Virus record (IMG/VR): IMGVR_UViG_3300032236_000195
Coordinates: 1-64,000 of that record
Source: a virus
DNA: 64,000 bases
Strand: one strand, 5' to 3'
In this document: in pieces, positions 57,135-64,000 of the stretch
How positions within the stretch are numbered: position 1 is the stretch's first letter
Layout: every line of letters starts with the position of its first letter
Notes under the pieces: generated by a model
Seen by the model: only the letters and a program-made list of their open reading frames with translations
What the model was told of the DNA's origin: nothing
Database searches by the model: none
Translations under genes and position numbers: made by a program

Positions 57135-58632
57135 AAAGCTATTCAAGCTGCGGCAAGCTCTCCCTTCTATGCCGGAGAAGCAGAAACGTCGCACTTTAGA
57201 GCTAATCAAGATCTACGAAGCAGGTCTAACGCAGGATCTGGCTAAAAACTCGTTCTTAGATTTCGTAAAACATGTCTATCCGGGCTACAAAGTAGGCCCA
57301 CACCACCTGAAATTGGCTCAAATCTTCGAGGATATAGCCAAAGGGTTAAAAAAACGCGTAATAGTTAACATTGCGCCGCGACATGGTAAATCGGAACTCA
57401 TATCCTACCTTGCACCGGCGTGGTTTCTGGGGAGACACCCAGAGAAAAAGATCATCATGTCCTCACACACTGCTGATTTGGCGGTGAACTTCGGTCGAAG
57501 GGTGCGGAACTTAGTAGGATCGGAGAACTATCGGGATATTTTTCCTCAGATAGAACTACAGGCCGACTCTAAATCGGCCTCAAGATGGGGTACGAACTTC
57601 AATGGCGAATACTTTGCTATTGGCGTTGGAGGTGCTCTCGCTGGTAGGGGCGCTGATCTGTTCATTATTGACGATCCACATTCTGAACAAGAGGCCAAAA
57701 CCGGAAGACCCGACGTTTTTCTACCTGCTTGGGAGTGGTTCCAGTCTGGGCCTCTTCAGCGCCTTATGCCGGGTGGTGCGATCATTGTTGTGATGACTAG
57801 ATGGTCAAAATTAGATTTGACCGGGCAAATAGTCACGCAGATGGACCGCGAAGAGGGTGTAGATAAGTGGGAAGTGATCGAGTTTCCCGCCATTAAAGAC
57901 GATGGCACCGCACTTTGGCCTGAGTTCTGGGATGTAGAAGAGCTTTTAGCTAAGAAAGCTGCTCTTGACGTGCGGTATTGGAACGCCCAATACATGCAGA
58001 AACCCACCTCTGAAGAGGGGGCGCTGATCAAAAGAGAATGGTGGAAGATCTGGGATAAAGACGACCCACCACAGTGTGATTTCGTGATTATGAGCCTAGA
58101 CGCGGCGCAGGAGACCAATAATAGGTCTGACTATAACGCGCTTACGACTTGGGGGGTCTTCTATAACGAGGAGACCAATAATCACGCCATTATTTTGCTC
58201 AATGCCATCAAAAAACGGATGGAATACCCGGACCTCAAAAAGCTAGTGCTAGAAGAGTACAAAGATTGGGAGCCGGATGCGTTCATGGTCGAGAAAAAAT
58301 CGAATGGATCTCCGCTGTATCAGGAATTTAGGCGAATGGGGATTCCTTGTCAGGAGTTTACTCCGGGCAAAGGACAGGATAAGATAGCCAGAGTTAATGC
58401 CGTAAGCGATCTATTTGCATCAGGTATTGTTCACGCGCCCGACCGTAGGTGGGCCAAAGAAGTTATTGAGGAATGCAATGACTTCCCAAGCGGGGCAAAT
58501 GATGACTTGGTAGACTCGACCACCCTTGCACTGTTAAGATTCAGGCAAGGCGGATTTTTGCGTTTGCCGTCAGATGAACCTGACGAGGTATTTAGCTTCT
58601 TCAAATCACGCAAACGCGCCGCGTATTACTAA
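57118..58632 (+). CDS. Terminase large subunit (504 aa)
   Basis: ATPase: Walker A VNIAPRHGKSE (K91, S92) and Walker B ADLFIIDDPHSE (D185, D186). Nuclease: VIMSLDAAQETNN (D328), AFMVEKKSNG (E392) and GANDDLVDSTTLAL (D462, D463, D466). The residue order is that of phage TerL motor-nucleases, which package DNA into proheads through the portal. Length is typical. Followed by the portal gene after 9 bp. Confidence 0.93.
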   Translation: MQLTPEKLFKLRQALPSMPEKQKRRTLELIKIYEAGLTQDLAKNSFLDFVKHVYPGYKVGPHHLKLAQIFEDIAKGLKKRVIVNIAPRHGKSELISYLAPAWFLGRHPEKKIIMSSHTADLAVNFGRRVRNLVGSENYRDIFPQIELQADSKSASRWGTNFNGEYFAIGVGGALAGRGADLFIIDDPHSEQEAKTGRPDVFLPAWEWFQSGPLQRLMPGGAIIVVMTRWSKLDLTGQIVTQMDREEGVDKWEVIEFPAIKDDGTALWPEFWDVEELLAKKAALDVRYWNAQYMQKPTSEEGALIKREWWKIWDKDDPPQCDFVIMSLDAAQETNNRSDYNALTTWGVFYNEETNNHAIILLNAIKKRMEYPDLKKLVLEEYKDWEPDAFMVEKKSNGSPLYQEFRRMGIPCQEFTPGKGQDKIARVNAVSDLFASGIVHAPDRRWAKEVIEECNDFPSGANDDLVDSTTLALLRFRQGGFLRLPSDEPDEVFSFFKSRKRAAYY

Positions 58633-58641
58633 GGATATAGC

Positions 58642-61230
58642 ATGGCTATCGACAAGGCGTTGTATCAAGCTCCCCAAGGAATTGGACAATTAACGGGGAA
58701 TGAAGAGCCTATCGAGATTCAGATTGAAGACCCCGAAGCAGTAAGCATTAAAGCTGGCGATACTGAACTTCGGATGGAGAAAGAGACCGACGAGGATGAA
58801 TTCAGCAAGAATTTGGCTGAAGACATGGATGAAGCAGACCTCACCATGCTTGCGGGTGAGTTGACGGCTGATTATGAAACAGACGTTGCGAGCCGTAAAG
58901 AATGGGTTCAGACCTACGTAGATGGTCTTGAATTGCTGGGTTTGAAGATTGAAGAGCGCATGGAGCCTTGGCCCGGAGCATGTGGTGTGTACCACCCGTT
59001 GCTTGCAGAAGCCGTTGTCAAGTTTCAAGCGGAGACCATGATGGAGACCTTCCCGGCTATGGGGCCGGTAAAGACGCAGATCATTGGCAAGGAAACGCCA
59101 GAGAAGAAGAAAGCCGCTGAGCGAGTTCGTGATGACATGAACTACCAGCTCACAGACGTAATGAAGGAGTATCGCCCAGAACATGAACGAATGTTGTGGG
59201 GTCTAGGGTTGGCTGGGAACGCCTTCAAGAAAATCTATTTTGACCCATCTTTGGATCGGCAAGTGGCGATGTATGTCCCAGCCGAGGACGTTGTGGTCCC
59301 ATACGGGGCGTCAAGTCTAGAGTCTGCGGAGCGCGTTACGCATGTGATGCGCAAAACCACTAATGATGTACGTCGGCTACAGCACGAAGGGTTCTATCGG
59401 GGCATTGACTTGGGTGAACCTGCCCGAGTTATGGACGAGGTAGAGAAGAAGATTGCCGAGAAGCTTGGGTTCCGCGCGACTGAAGACAATCGGTTCAAGA
59501 TTCTGGAGATGCAGGTTGAGCTTGACCTGAAAGGGCATGAGCACAAAGAAGGTAAAGAAGAAACGGGGATCGCTCTACCGTATATCGTCACGATAGAGAA
59601 GAGCACAAATAATATTTTGGCGATCAGAAGGAATTGGAATCCTGATGATGAAACGTATCAAAAACGCGCTCACTTCGTTCATTACCCGTACATTCCGGGT
59701 TTCGGTTTTTACGCATTTGGACTTATACACCTTATTGGCGCTTATGCTAAGTCTGGCACTAGCATTCTTCGTCAATTGGTTGACGCCGGGACCCTCGCCA
59801 ATCTACCGGGGGGATTTAAAACACGTGGTTTGCGCACCAAAGGAGATGACACCCCCATCTCTCCGGGAGAATTCCGCGACGTAGACGTTCCTAGCGGTAC
59901 GATCAAAGATAACCTGATGACGCTCCCGTACAAGGAGCCAAGCCAGACTTTGATGGCGTTGCTGGAGCAGATTATTGAAGAGGGCCGCAGGTTTGCGGGT
60001 TCTGCTCAGCTTGAGACCTCGGATATGTCCGCTCAAGCGCCGGTTGGGACAACGCTTGCCATCCTAGAACGTACTCTGAAGATGATGAGTGCAGTTCAGG
60101 CACGGGTCCACTACGCGATGAAGCAGGAGTTTAAGCTCCTCAAAGAAATTATCCGCGACTATACTCCCGAGGAGTATAGCTACGAGCCAGAAGAAGGTAG
60201 CCGTAAAGCCAAGCAGTCTGACTACGATATGGTGGAGGTCATCCCTGTATCTGATCCAAATGCGGCAACGATGGCTCAGAAGGTTGTTCAGTATCAGGCT
60301 GCTCTACAGCTTGCTCAAGGAGCACCTCAGTTATATGACTTGCCAATTCTGCATCGTCAGATGTTAGAAGTTCTGGGGATCAAGAATTACCAGAAGTTGG
60401 TGCCGATTGAAGATGAGATGAAGCCCCGTGATCCAGTCACGGAGAACCAGAACATTCTCAAAGGTAAACCAGTCAAAGCGTTCCTGTACCAAGACCATAA
60501 AGCCCACATTGCTGTCCACATGGCGGCGGTGCATGATCCGCACATTATGGAGTTGATCGGACAAGACCAACAGCTTGCACAGAAAGTTCAGGCTGCGATG
60601 TCCGCGCACGTGGCTGATCACCTTGGGATGGAGTATCGCAAGCAGCTTGAACAGCGCATGGGTATGACGCTACCTGCGTACGAGGATGATCAAGATGAGC
60701 AGATGATGTCTCCAGAAATGGAGGTTCAGGTCTCTCAGAAAGCGGCGATGGCAGCGCAGCAGATGTTGCAGCAGAACCAGCAGCAGGCTCAGCAGAAGAA
60801 AAATCAGGACATGGCGCAAGATCCTCTCATCATGCTCCAGAAGCAGGAGCTTGAGATCAAAGCGCAGGACTTGCAGCGTAAAGCCAAGAAGGACAACGAT
60901 GATCTACAAGCCAAAATGGCTCAGCTTCAGGTCGAGGTTCAGCGGTTGCAGGCCCAGCATGAGTTGGAGAAGCAGAAGCTTGATATGCAGCACGAAGCTG
61001 ATGGGGCTAAAACTGCACTTAAATTGCTTGGTGATCACATGCAGCAGCAAGCTCAGCACGAGCAGATGGGTCACGCAGCCGGTGTTGATCTCATCAAACA
61101 TGGTAGTCAACTACATCACCAGCGGGAAACTGACCGCGAGAAGCGCGCACATGAGTACATAAGTGCTCAAGAAGAGCGCGCACATCAGATCAAACAAGCT
61201 GAACAAAAACCAAAGGCTGAGAAGAAATGA
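58642..61230 (+). CDS. Portal protein (862 aa)
   Basis: ATG 58642 behind AAGGAT. Residues about 95-250 carry motifs such as MEPWPGACGVYHPLLAEAVV and VAMYVPAEDVVVPYGA typical of large P22-type portals, and a stem-like region (ASRKEWVQTYVDGLELL). The C-terminal 170 residues are Gln/Lys-rich coiled coil, forming a probable barrel extension inside the head, as in P22 gp1. It makes the dodecameric ring for packaging and tail attachment. Confidence 0.85.
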   Translation: MAIDKALYQAPQGIGQLTGNEEPIEIQIEDPEAVSIKAGDTELRMEKETDEDEFSKNLAEDMDEADLTMLAGELTADYETDVASRKEWVQTYVDGLELLGLKIEERMEPWPGACGVYHPLLAEAVVKFQAETMMETFPAMGPVKTQIIGKETPEKKKAAERVRDDMNYQLTDVMKEYRPEHERMLWGLGLAGNAFKKIYFDPSLDRQVAMYVPAEDVVVPYGASSLESAERVTHVMRKTTNDVRRLQHEGFYRGIDLGEPARVMDEVEKKIAEKLGFRATEDNRFKILEMQVELDLKGHEHKEGKEETGIALPYIVTIEKSTNNILAIRRNWNPDDETYQKRAHFVHYPYIPGFGFYAFGLIHLIGAYAKSGTSILRQLVDAGTLANLPGGFKTRGLRTKGDDTPISPGEFRDVDVPSGTIKDNLMTLPYKEPSQTLMALLEQIIEEGRRFAGSAQLETSDMSAQAPVGTTLAILERTLKMMSAVQARVHYAMKQEFKLLKEIIRDYTPEEYSYEPEEGSRKAKQSDYDMVEVIPVSDPNAATMAQKVVQYQAALQLAQGAPQLYDLPILHRQMLEVLGIKNYQKLVPIEDEMKPRDPVTENQNILKGKPVKAFLYQDHKAHIAVHMAAVHDPHIMELIGQDQQLAQKVQAAMSAHVADHLGMEYRKQLEQRMGMTLPAYEDDQDEQMMSPEMEVQVSQKAAMAAQQMLQQNQQQAQQKKNQDMAQDPLIMLQKQELEIKAQDLQRKAKKDNDDLQAKMAQLQVEVQRLQAQHELEKQKLDMQHEADGAKTALKLLGDHMQQQAQHEQMGHAAGVDLIKHGSQLHHQRETDREKRAHEYISAQEERAHQIKQAEQKPKAEKK

Positions 61231-61430
61231 GTTATGAGCTTCACAAAGCTATGACGCTTCTGGCTAAACGAATTGACGATAAAGTCAAACATCTCGAAGA
61301 GTCTCTAGGAGCTAAAGCAGCTAGGGATTTCAACGAGTACACAGGGATGTGTGGGGAAATTACAGGTCTCCTCACCGCTAGATCCTTCATGCAAGACCTG
61401 ACGCACGAAATGGAAGAATCTGATGAGTGA
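61227..61430 (+). CDS. Small helical protein (67 aa)
   Basis: ATGA overlap with the portal gene. Two helices: LHKAMTLLAKRIDDKVKHLE and AARDFNEYTGMCGEITGLLT, ending acidic. Resembles short proteins often found after portal genes. Unknown function. Overlaps the GroES-like gene by 8 bp. Confidence 0.55.
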   Translation: MSYELHKAMTLLAKRIDDKVKHLEESLGAKAARDFNEYTGMCGEITGLLTARSFMQDLTHEMEESDE

Positions 61431-61770
61431 AGAAAAGGCAACGCAATTGCCACAACCTGCTGGCTACAAGATCCTTTGTGCCATCCCAGAGTCAGAAAAA
61501 GAGTACGAAAGTGGCATCATCAAAGCTGATGAAACTATTCGATTCGACGAACTGCTGACTACTGTTCTGTTTGTGGTCTCTATGGGACCAGACTGCTACA
61601 TGGACAAAAACAAGTTCCCCACCGGACCTTGGTGTAAGCCGGGTGATTTTATCCTAATCCGCCCAAATGCGGGTACACGCTTGGTGATTCATGGAAAGGA
61701 ATTCCGAATCATCAATGATGACAATGTTGAGGGGACGGTTGACGATCCTCGCGGCATCAAACGTAAATAA
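61423..61770 (+). CDS. GroES-like co-chaperonin (115 aa)
   Basis: ATG 61423. The Cpn10 pattern is visible: GYKILCAIPESEKEYESGII near the N-terminus (mobile-loop region around 24-45), then TVLFVVSMGPDCYMD, WCKPGDFILIRPNAGTRLVI and FRIINDDNVEG. Host GroES caps GroEL; phage forms such as T4 gp31 replace it for capsid folding. Position between portal and scaffold supports capsid-protein folding as its job. Confidence 0.75.
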   Translation: MSEEKATQLPQPAGYKILCAIPESEKEYESGIIKADETIRFDELLTTVLFVVSMGPDCYMDKNKFPTGPWCKPGDFILIRPNAGTRLVIHGKEFRIINDDNVEGTVDDPRGIKRK

Positions 61771-61779
61771 GGAATAGCC

Positions 61780-62730
61780 ATGCCTAAATTTGGTGACGAC
61801 TACAAGTTCCCTGACGAGATTGAAGACAAAGTTGAGGTCTCGGTAGAAGATGACGAGATTACGGTAGACATCATTGATGATGCTCCTCCAGAAGACCGTA
61901 ACGTCAACCCTCTGCCAGAAACCATTAAGGACGATCTTGAGAAAGCTGACGAGTCAGCCGAGTATTCCAAGAACGTAAAGCAGAAGTTCACGCAGTACAA
62001 AAAAGCTTGGCATGATGAACGTCGAGCCAAAGAAGCTGCACTACGTGAACAGCAGGAAGCGCTTGCTGCTGCCCAGCGTATTCTTGATGAAAACAACAGA
62101 TTGAAAGCTGTTCTCCAAAGCGGCGAAAAAGAGTTGATATCTACGTATCAGACTTCCGCCGAAATGGAATTGGACAAAGCGGAGCGCAATTACAAAGAGG
62201 CTTATGACTCCGGTGATTCCGACAAGCTGCTTGATGCCCAAAAAGAAATGGTTCGCGCCCAGATTAAACTGGATAAAGCGAAAAATTTTCAACCAACTGT
62301 ACAAACGCAACAAAGCAATGTACAGTATCAGCAACCTGCTCAACAGCAATTAGATCCAAAGGTTGCAAACTGGGTTTCAAACAACCAATGGTTTGTAGAT
62401 CCCAACAAACGGGCTATGCGCCGGTTTGCTGAAGGGGTACATGAGGATCTTGAAGCGCGGTTTGGCAGAGGGTATATTGGCACAGACGAATACTATGCTA
62501 ATATAAACAAAGAAGTAAAAGCTCGATTCCCAGAAGAATTTGGCTCCACTTCAAAAAACGAGGCAAGTCCTCGTACAAAGCCAAGTACGGTGGTAGCGCC
62601 AGTGAAACGCAGCACTGCTCCCAAACAAGTAGTCCTGTCCCAAAGTGCCGCAAATATCGCCAAAAAACTTGGCATTACTCCTCAGCAATACGCTAAGGAA
62701 TTTTTGAAATTGGAGGCCAACAATGGCTGA
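61780..62730 (+). CDS. Scaffolding protein (316 aa)
   Basis: Acidic N-terminus (VEVSVEDDEITVDIIDDAPP), long charged coiled coil (YKKAWHDERRAKEAALREQQ, IKLDKAKNFQP), Gln-rich segment and basic C-terminal domain (NIAKKLGITPQQYAKEFLKL). This profile, between portal and capsid genes, is that of capsid scaffolds, which guide procapsid assembly and then leave. The basic C-terminal helix is the likely capsid-binding part. No protease motif is seen. Confidence 0.8.
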   Translation: MPKFGDDYKFPDEIEDKVEVSVEDDEITVDIIDDAPPEDRNVNPLPETIKDDLEKADESAEYSKNVKQKFTQYKKAWHDERRAKEAALREQQEALAAAQRILDENNRLKAVLQSGEKELISTYQTSAEMELDKAERNYKEAYDSGDSDKLLDAQKEMVRAQIKLDKAKNFQPTVQTQQSNVQYQQPAQQQLDPKVANWVSNNQWFVDPNKRAMRRFAEGVHEDLEARFGRGYIGTDEYYANINKEVKARFPEEFGSTSKNEASPRTKPSTVVAPVKRSTAPKQVVLSQSAANIAKKLGITPQQYAKEFLKLEANNG

Positions 62731-63172
62731 AAGCAGACTTCAACGCGAGATGACCGTTAGGACTGAGCAGGAACGACCAAAAAGTTGGCGTCCCGCTGAG
62801 ACTTTGCCGGAGCCGGATAAACTTCCGGGATACGCGTACAGATGGGTTCGTACCGCTACTTTGAATGAGCTTGACCAACGTAATATCTCGGGGAAACTCC
62901 GGGAAGGTTGGGAGCCTGTGGCAGTTGAAGAGCAGCCTAAATTTCGGTTTATGGTTGACCCAAATAGCCGCTTCAAAGACAACATTGAGATTGGTGGGCT
63001 TTTGCTTTGCAAGACTCCCGTTGAATTTGTTCAGCAGCGTGCAGACTACTTTGCGGATGTAACCCGTAAGCAGACTGAAGCTGTGGACAATAATCTTATG
63101 CGCCAGAGCGATCCGCGTATGCCACTTTTCCAAGAACGGCGTTCTACGGTTAGCTTCGGTAAAGGCACTTAA
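62723..63172 (+). CDS. Conserved head-region protein (149 aa)
   Basis: ATG 62723 overlaps the scaffold end by 8 bp. LPGYAYRWVRTATLNELDQR, NISGKLREGWEPVAVEEQPK and IGGLLLCKTPVEFVQQRADY form a recurring phage family, usually next to the scaffold and decoration genes. Probably a small head or assembly protein; function unproven. Confidence 0.65.
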   Translation: MAESRLQREMTVRTEQERPKSWRPAETLPEPDKLPGYAYRWVRTATLNELDQRNISGKLREGWEPVAVEEQPKFRFMVDPNSRFKDNIEIGGLLLCKTPVEFVQQRADYFADVTRKQTEAVDNNLMRQSDPRMPLFQERRSTVSFGKGT

Positions 63173-63189
63173 ATTTTTTGGAGCTTTAA

Positions 63190-64000
63190 ATGGCTTATCC
63201 GGTTATCCCGGCCCCTTACGGGCTAAAGCCGATCAATTTGATCGGCGGGCAGGTGTTTGCGGGTTCCACCCGTGAACTCCCCATTCAATACAGCTACAAC
63301 ACCAGCATCTTCTATGGCGACATCGTAGGTCTGGTTCGTGGCTTTGCAACCCGCTTGGTCACCACGACCGGCGCAGGTAACACCACTGGTGGTCCCGGTT
63401 CGGGCATGGTTGGGGTTTTCCTCGGCTGTTCCTTTACTAATCCACTCACGAAACAGAAGACCTTTTCGCAATACTGGCCCGCAAACACGCTGGCTGGCGA
63501 TGCAGTTGCAATCGTTTGTGATGATCCTGACACGGTGTTCAAGGCAGTTATGGTTTCTACGGGAACCACGGTTGCTTCGGGAAGCTTGGCTCTGGTTGGT
63601 CAGAACCTGCAAGGTGTGGATAACACCGGCAGCACCAACACCGGCAACTCGTCTAACGCAATGCTGGCTCAATCTACCCTCAACACGGCGGCGTTCCCAT
63701 TCCGTTGCGTTGGTGTGGTGAAAGACACGGCAGTTGCTCTTGGTCAGGCTACTTGGTCTACCGGTACGACGACCCTCACGGTCAGCGCACTGCCAAGCGC
63801 TTTGCCAATCGGTACGGACGTTGCATTTCTTGCCGCTAACGGTCAGTTGGTTGAAACGGGTTCGTTTGTTTCGACCGCCGCCAGCGCGGGCGCTACCTCG
63901 GTTGTCCTCAACGCTCAGTATGGCGTTGTCGGTGCTGGTGGTACGGCTGCAACCGGTACGGCAATCCCCGCTTCGTCGGTGATGGTCTTCACCCAGTACC
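63190..64000 (+). CDS. Head decoration-like structural protein, cut by window end
   Basis: ATG 63190 after GGAG; 270 residues are present and the frame runs off the window. N-terminus MAYPVIPAPYGLKPINLIGG, then FYGDIVGLVRG, CDDPDTVFKAVMVSTGT and Thr/Ala/Gly-rich beta repeats. I recognise this family from podovirus head operons, encoded just before the major capsid gene. The capsid C-terminus found at the start of the window would be the next gene on a circular map. Confidence 0.75.
   Translation, partial: MAYPVIPAPYGLKPINLIGGQVFAGSTRELPIQYSYNTSIFYGDIVGLVRGFATRLVTTTGAGNTTGGPGSGMVGVFLGCSFTNPLTKQKTFSQYWPANTLAGDAVAIVCDDPDTVFKAVMVSTGTTVASGSLALVGQNLQGVDNTGSTNTGNSSNAMLAQSTLNTAAFPFRCVGVVKDTAVALGQATWSTGTTTLTVSALPSALPIGTDVAFLAANGQLVETGSFVSTAASAGATSVVLNAQYGVVGAGGTAATGTAIPASSVMVFTQY

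Noticed and set aside
1-64000. tRNA genes, CRISPR arrays, insertion sequences, integrase, phage RNA polymerase
   Set aside because: Looked for on both strands; no cloverleaf, regular spacer array, transposase, recombinase or polymerase signature was seen.

Overview
The window is almost certainly part of a tailed double-stranded DNA phage genome of the short-tailed (podovirus-like) type, infecting an unidentified bacterium. The signs are a terminase pair, a P22-type portal, scaffold and capsid genes, two head-tail adaptor-like proteins, tail-fibre genes, a lysis cassette and two very large internal-protein candidates, with no tape-measure gene seen. I found no integrase, repressor/lysogeny block, tRNA, CRISPR array, insertion sequence or phage RNA polymerase, so a lytic lifestyle using host RNA polymerase is the simplest reading (inference).

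Layout. Positions 56565-64000 (+) hold the start of the morphogenesis operon: small and large terminase, portal, a GroES-like co-chaperonin, scaffold, a head protein and a decoration-like protein cut by the window end. Positions 1-34528 (+) continue it: the C-terminal half of the major capsid protein cut by the window start, structural proteins, a run of tiny basic genes, adaptors, tail fibre/adhesin genes, a 2OG-Fe(II) oxygenase-like gene, endonuclease VII, endolysin and holin, tail nozzle, cupin, GNAT-like protein, and two giant virion proteins of 1287 and 2490 residues. The two window ends therefore look like neighbours on a circular or circularly permuted map slightly longer than 64 kb.

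Positions 34525-56145 lie entirely on the minus strand and form the replication, recombination and accessory module. In transcription order (high to low coordinates) it has: small monocistronic cassettes (54-56 kb); a gene-free regulatory and possible origin region (53.3-54.0 kb); an operon of tiny genes (53.3-51.1 kb); a DUF3150-like / MoxR ATPase / VWA-metallopeptidase trio (51.0-47.5 kb); VRR-NUC, DUF3310 and family-A DNA polymerase; an Fe-S PD-(D/E)XK nuclease; many tiny genes; a SNF2-type helicase; a putative ssDNA-binding protein; an HTH regulator; and a primase-helicase. The two arms meet tail to tail at 34525-34528 with overlapping stop codons, and diverge around 56150-56564.

Genes are tightly packed with many 1-4 bp start/stop overlaps, implying translational coupling. 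Several genes too short for ordinary ORF cut-offs are annotated (36-58 residues). The least explained parts are the MoxR/VWA/DUF3150 trio, the giant HExxH-bearing protein, and a set of repeated promoter/hairpin modules on the minus strand between 48.8 and 56.2 kb. Functional names come from recognition of motifs by eye, not from database searches.
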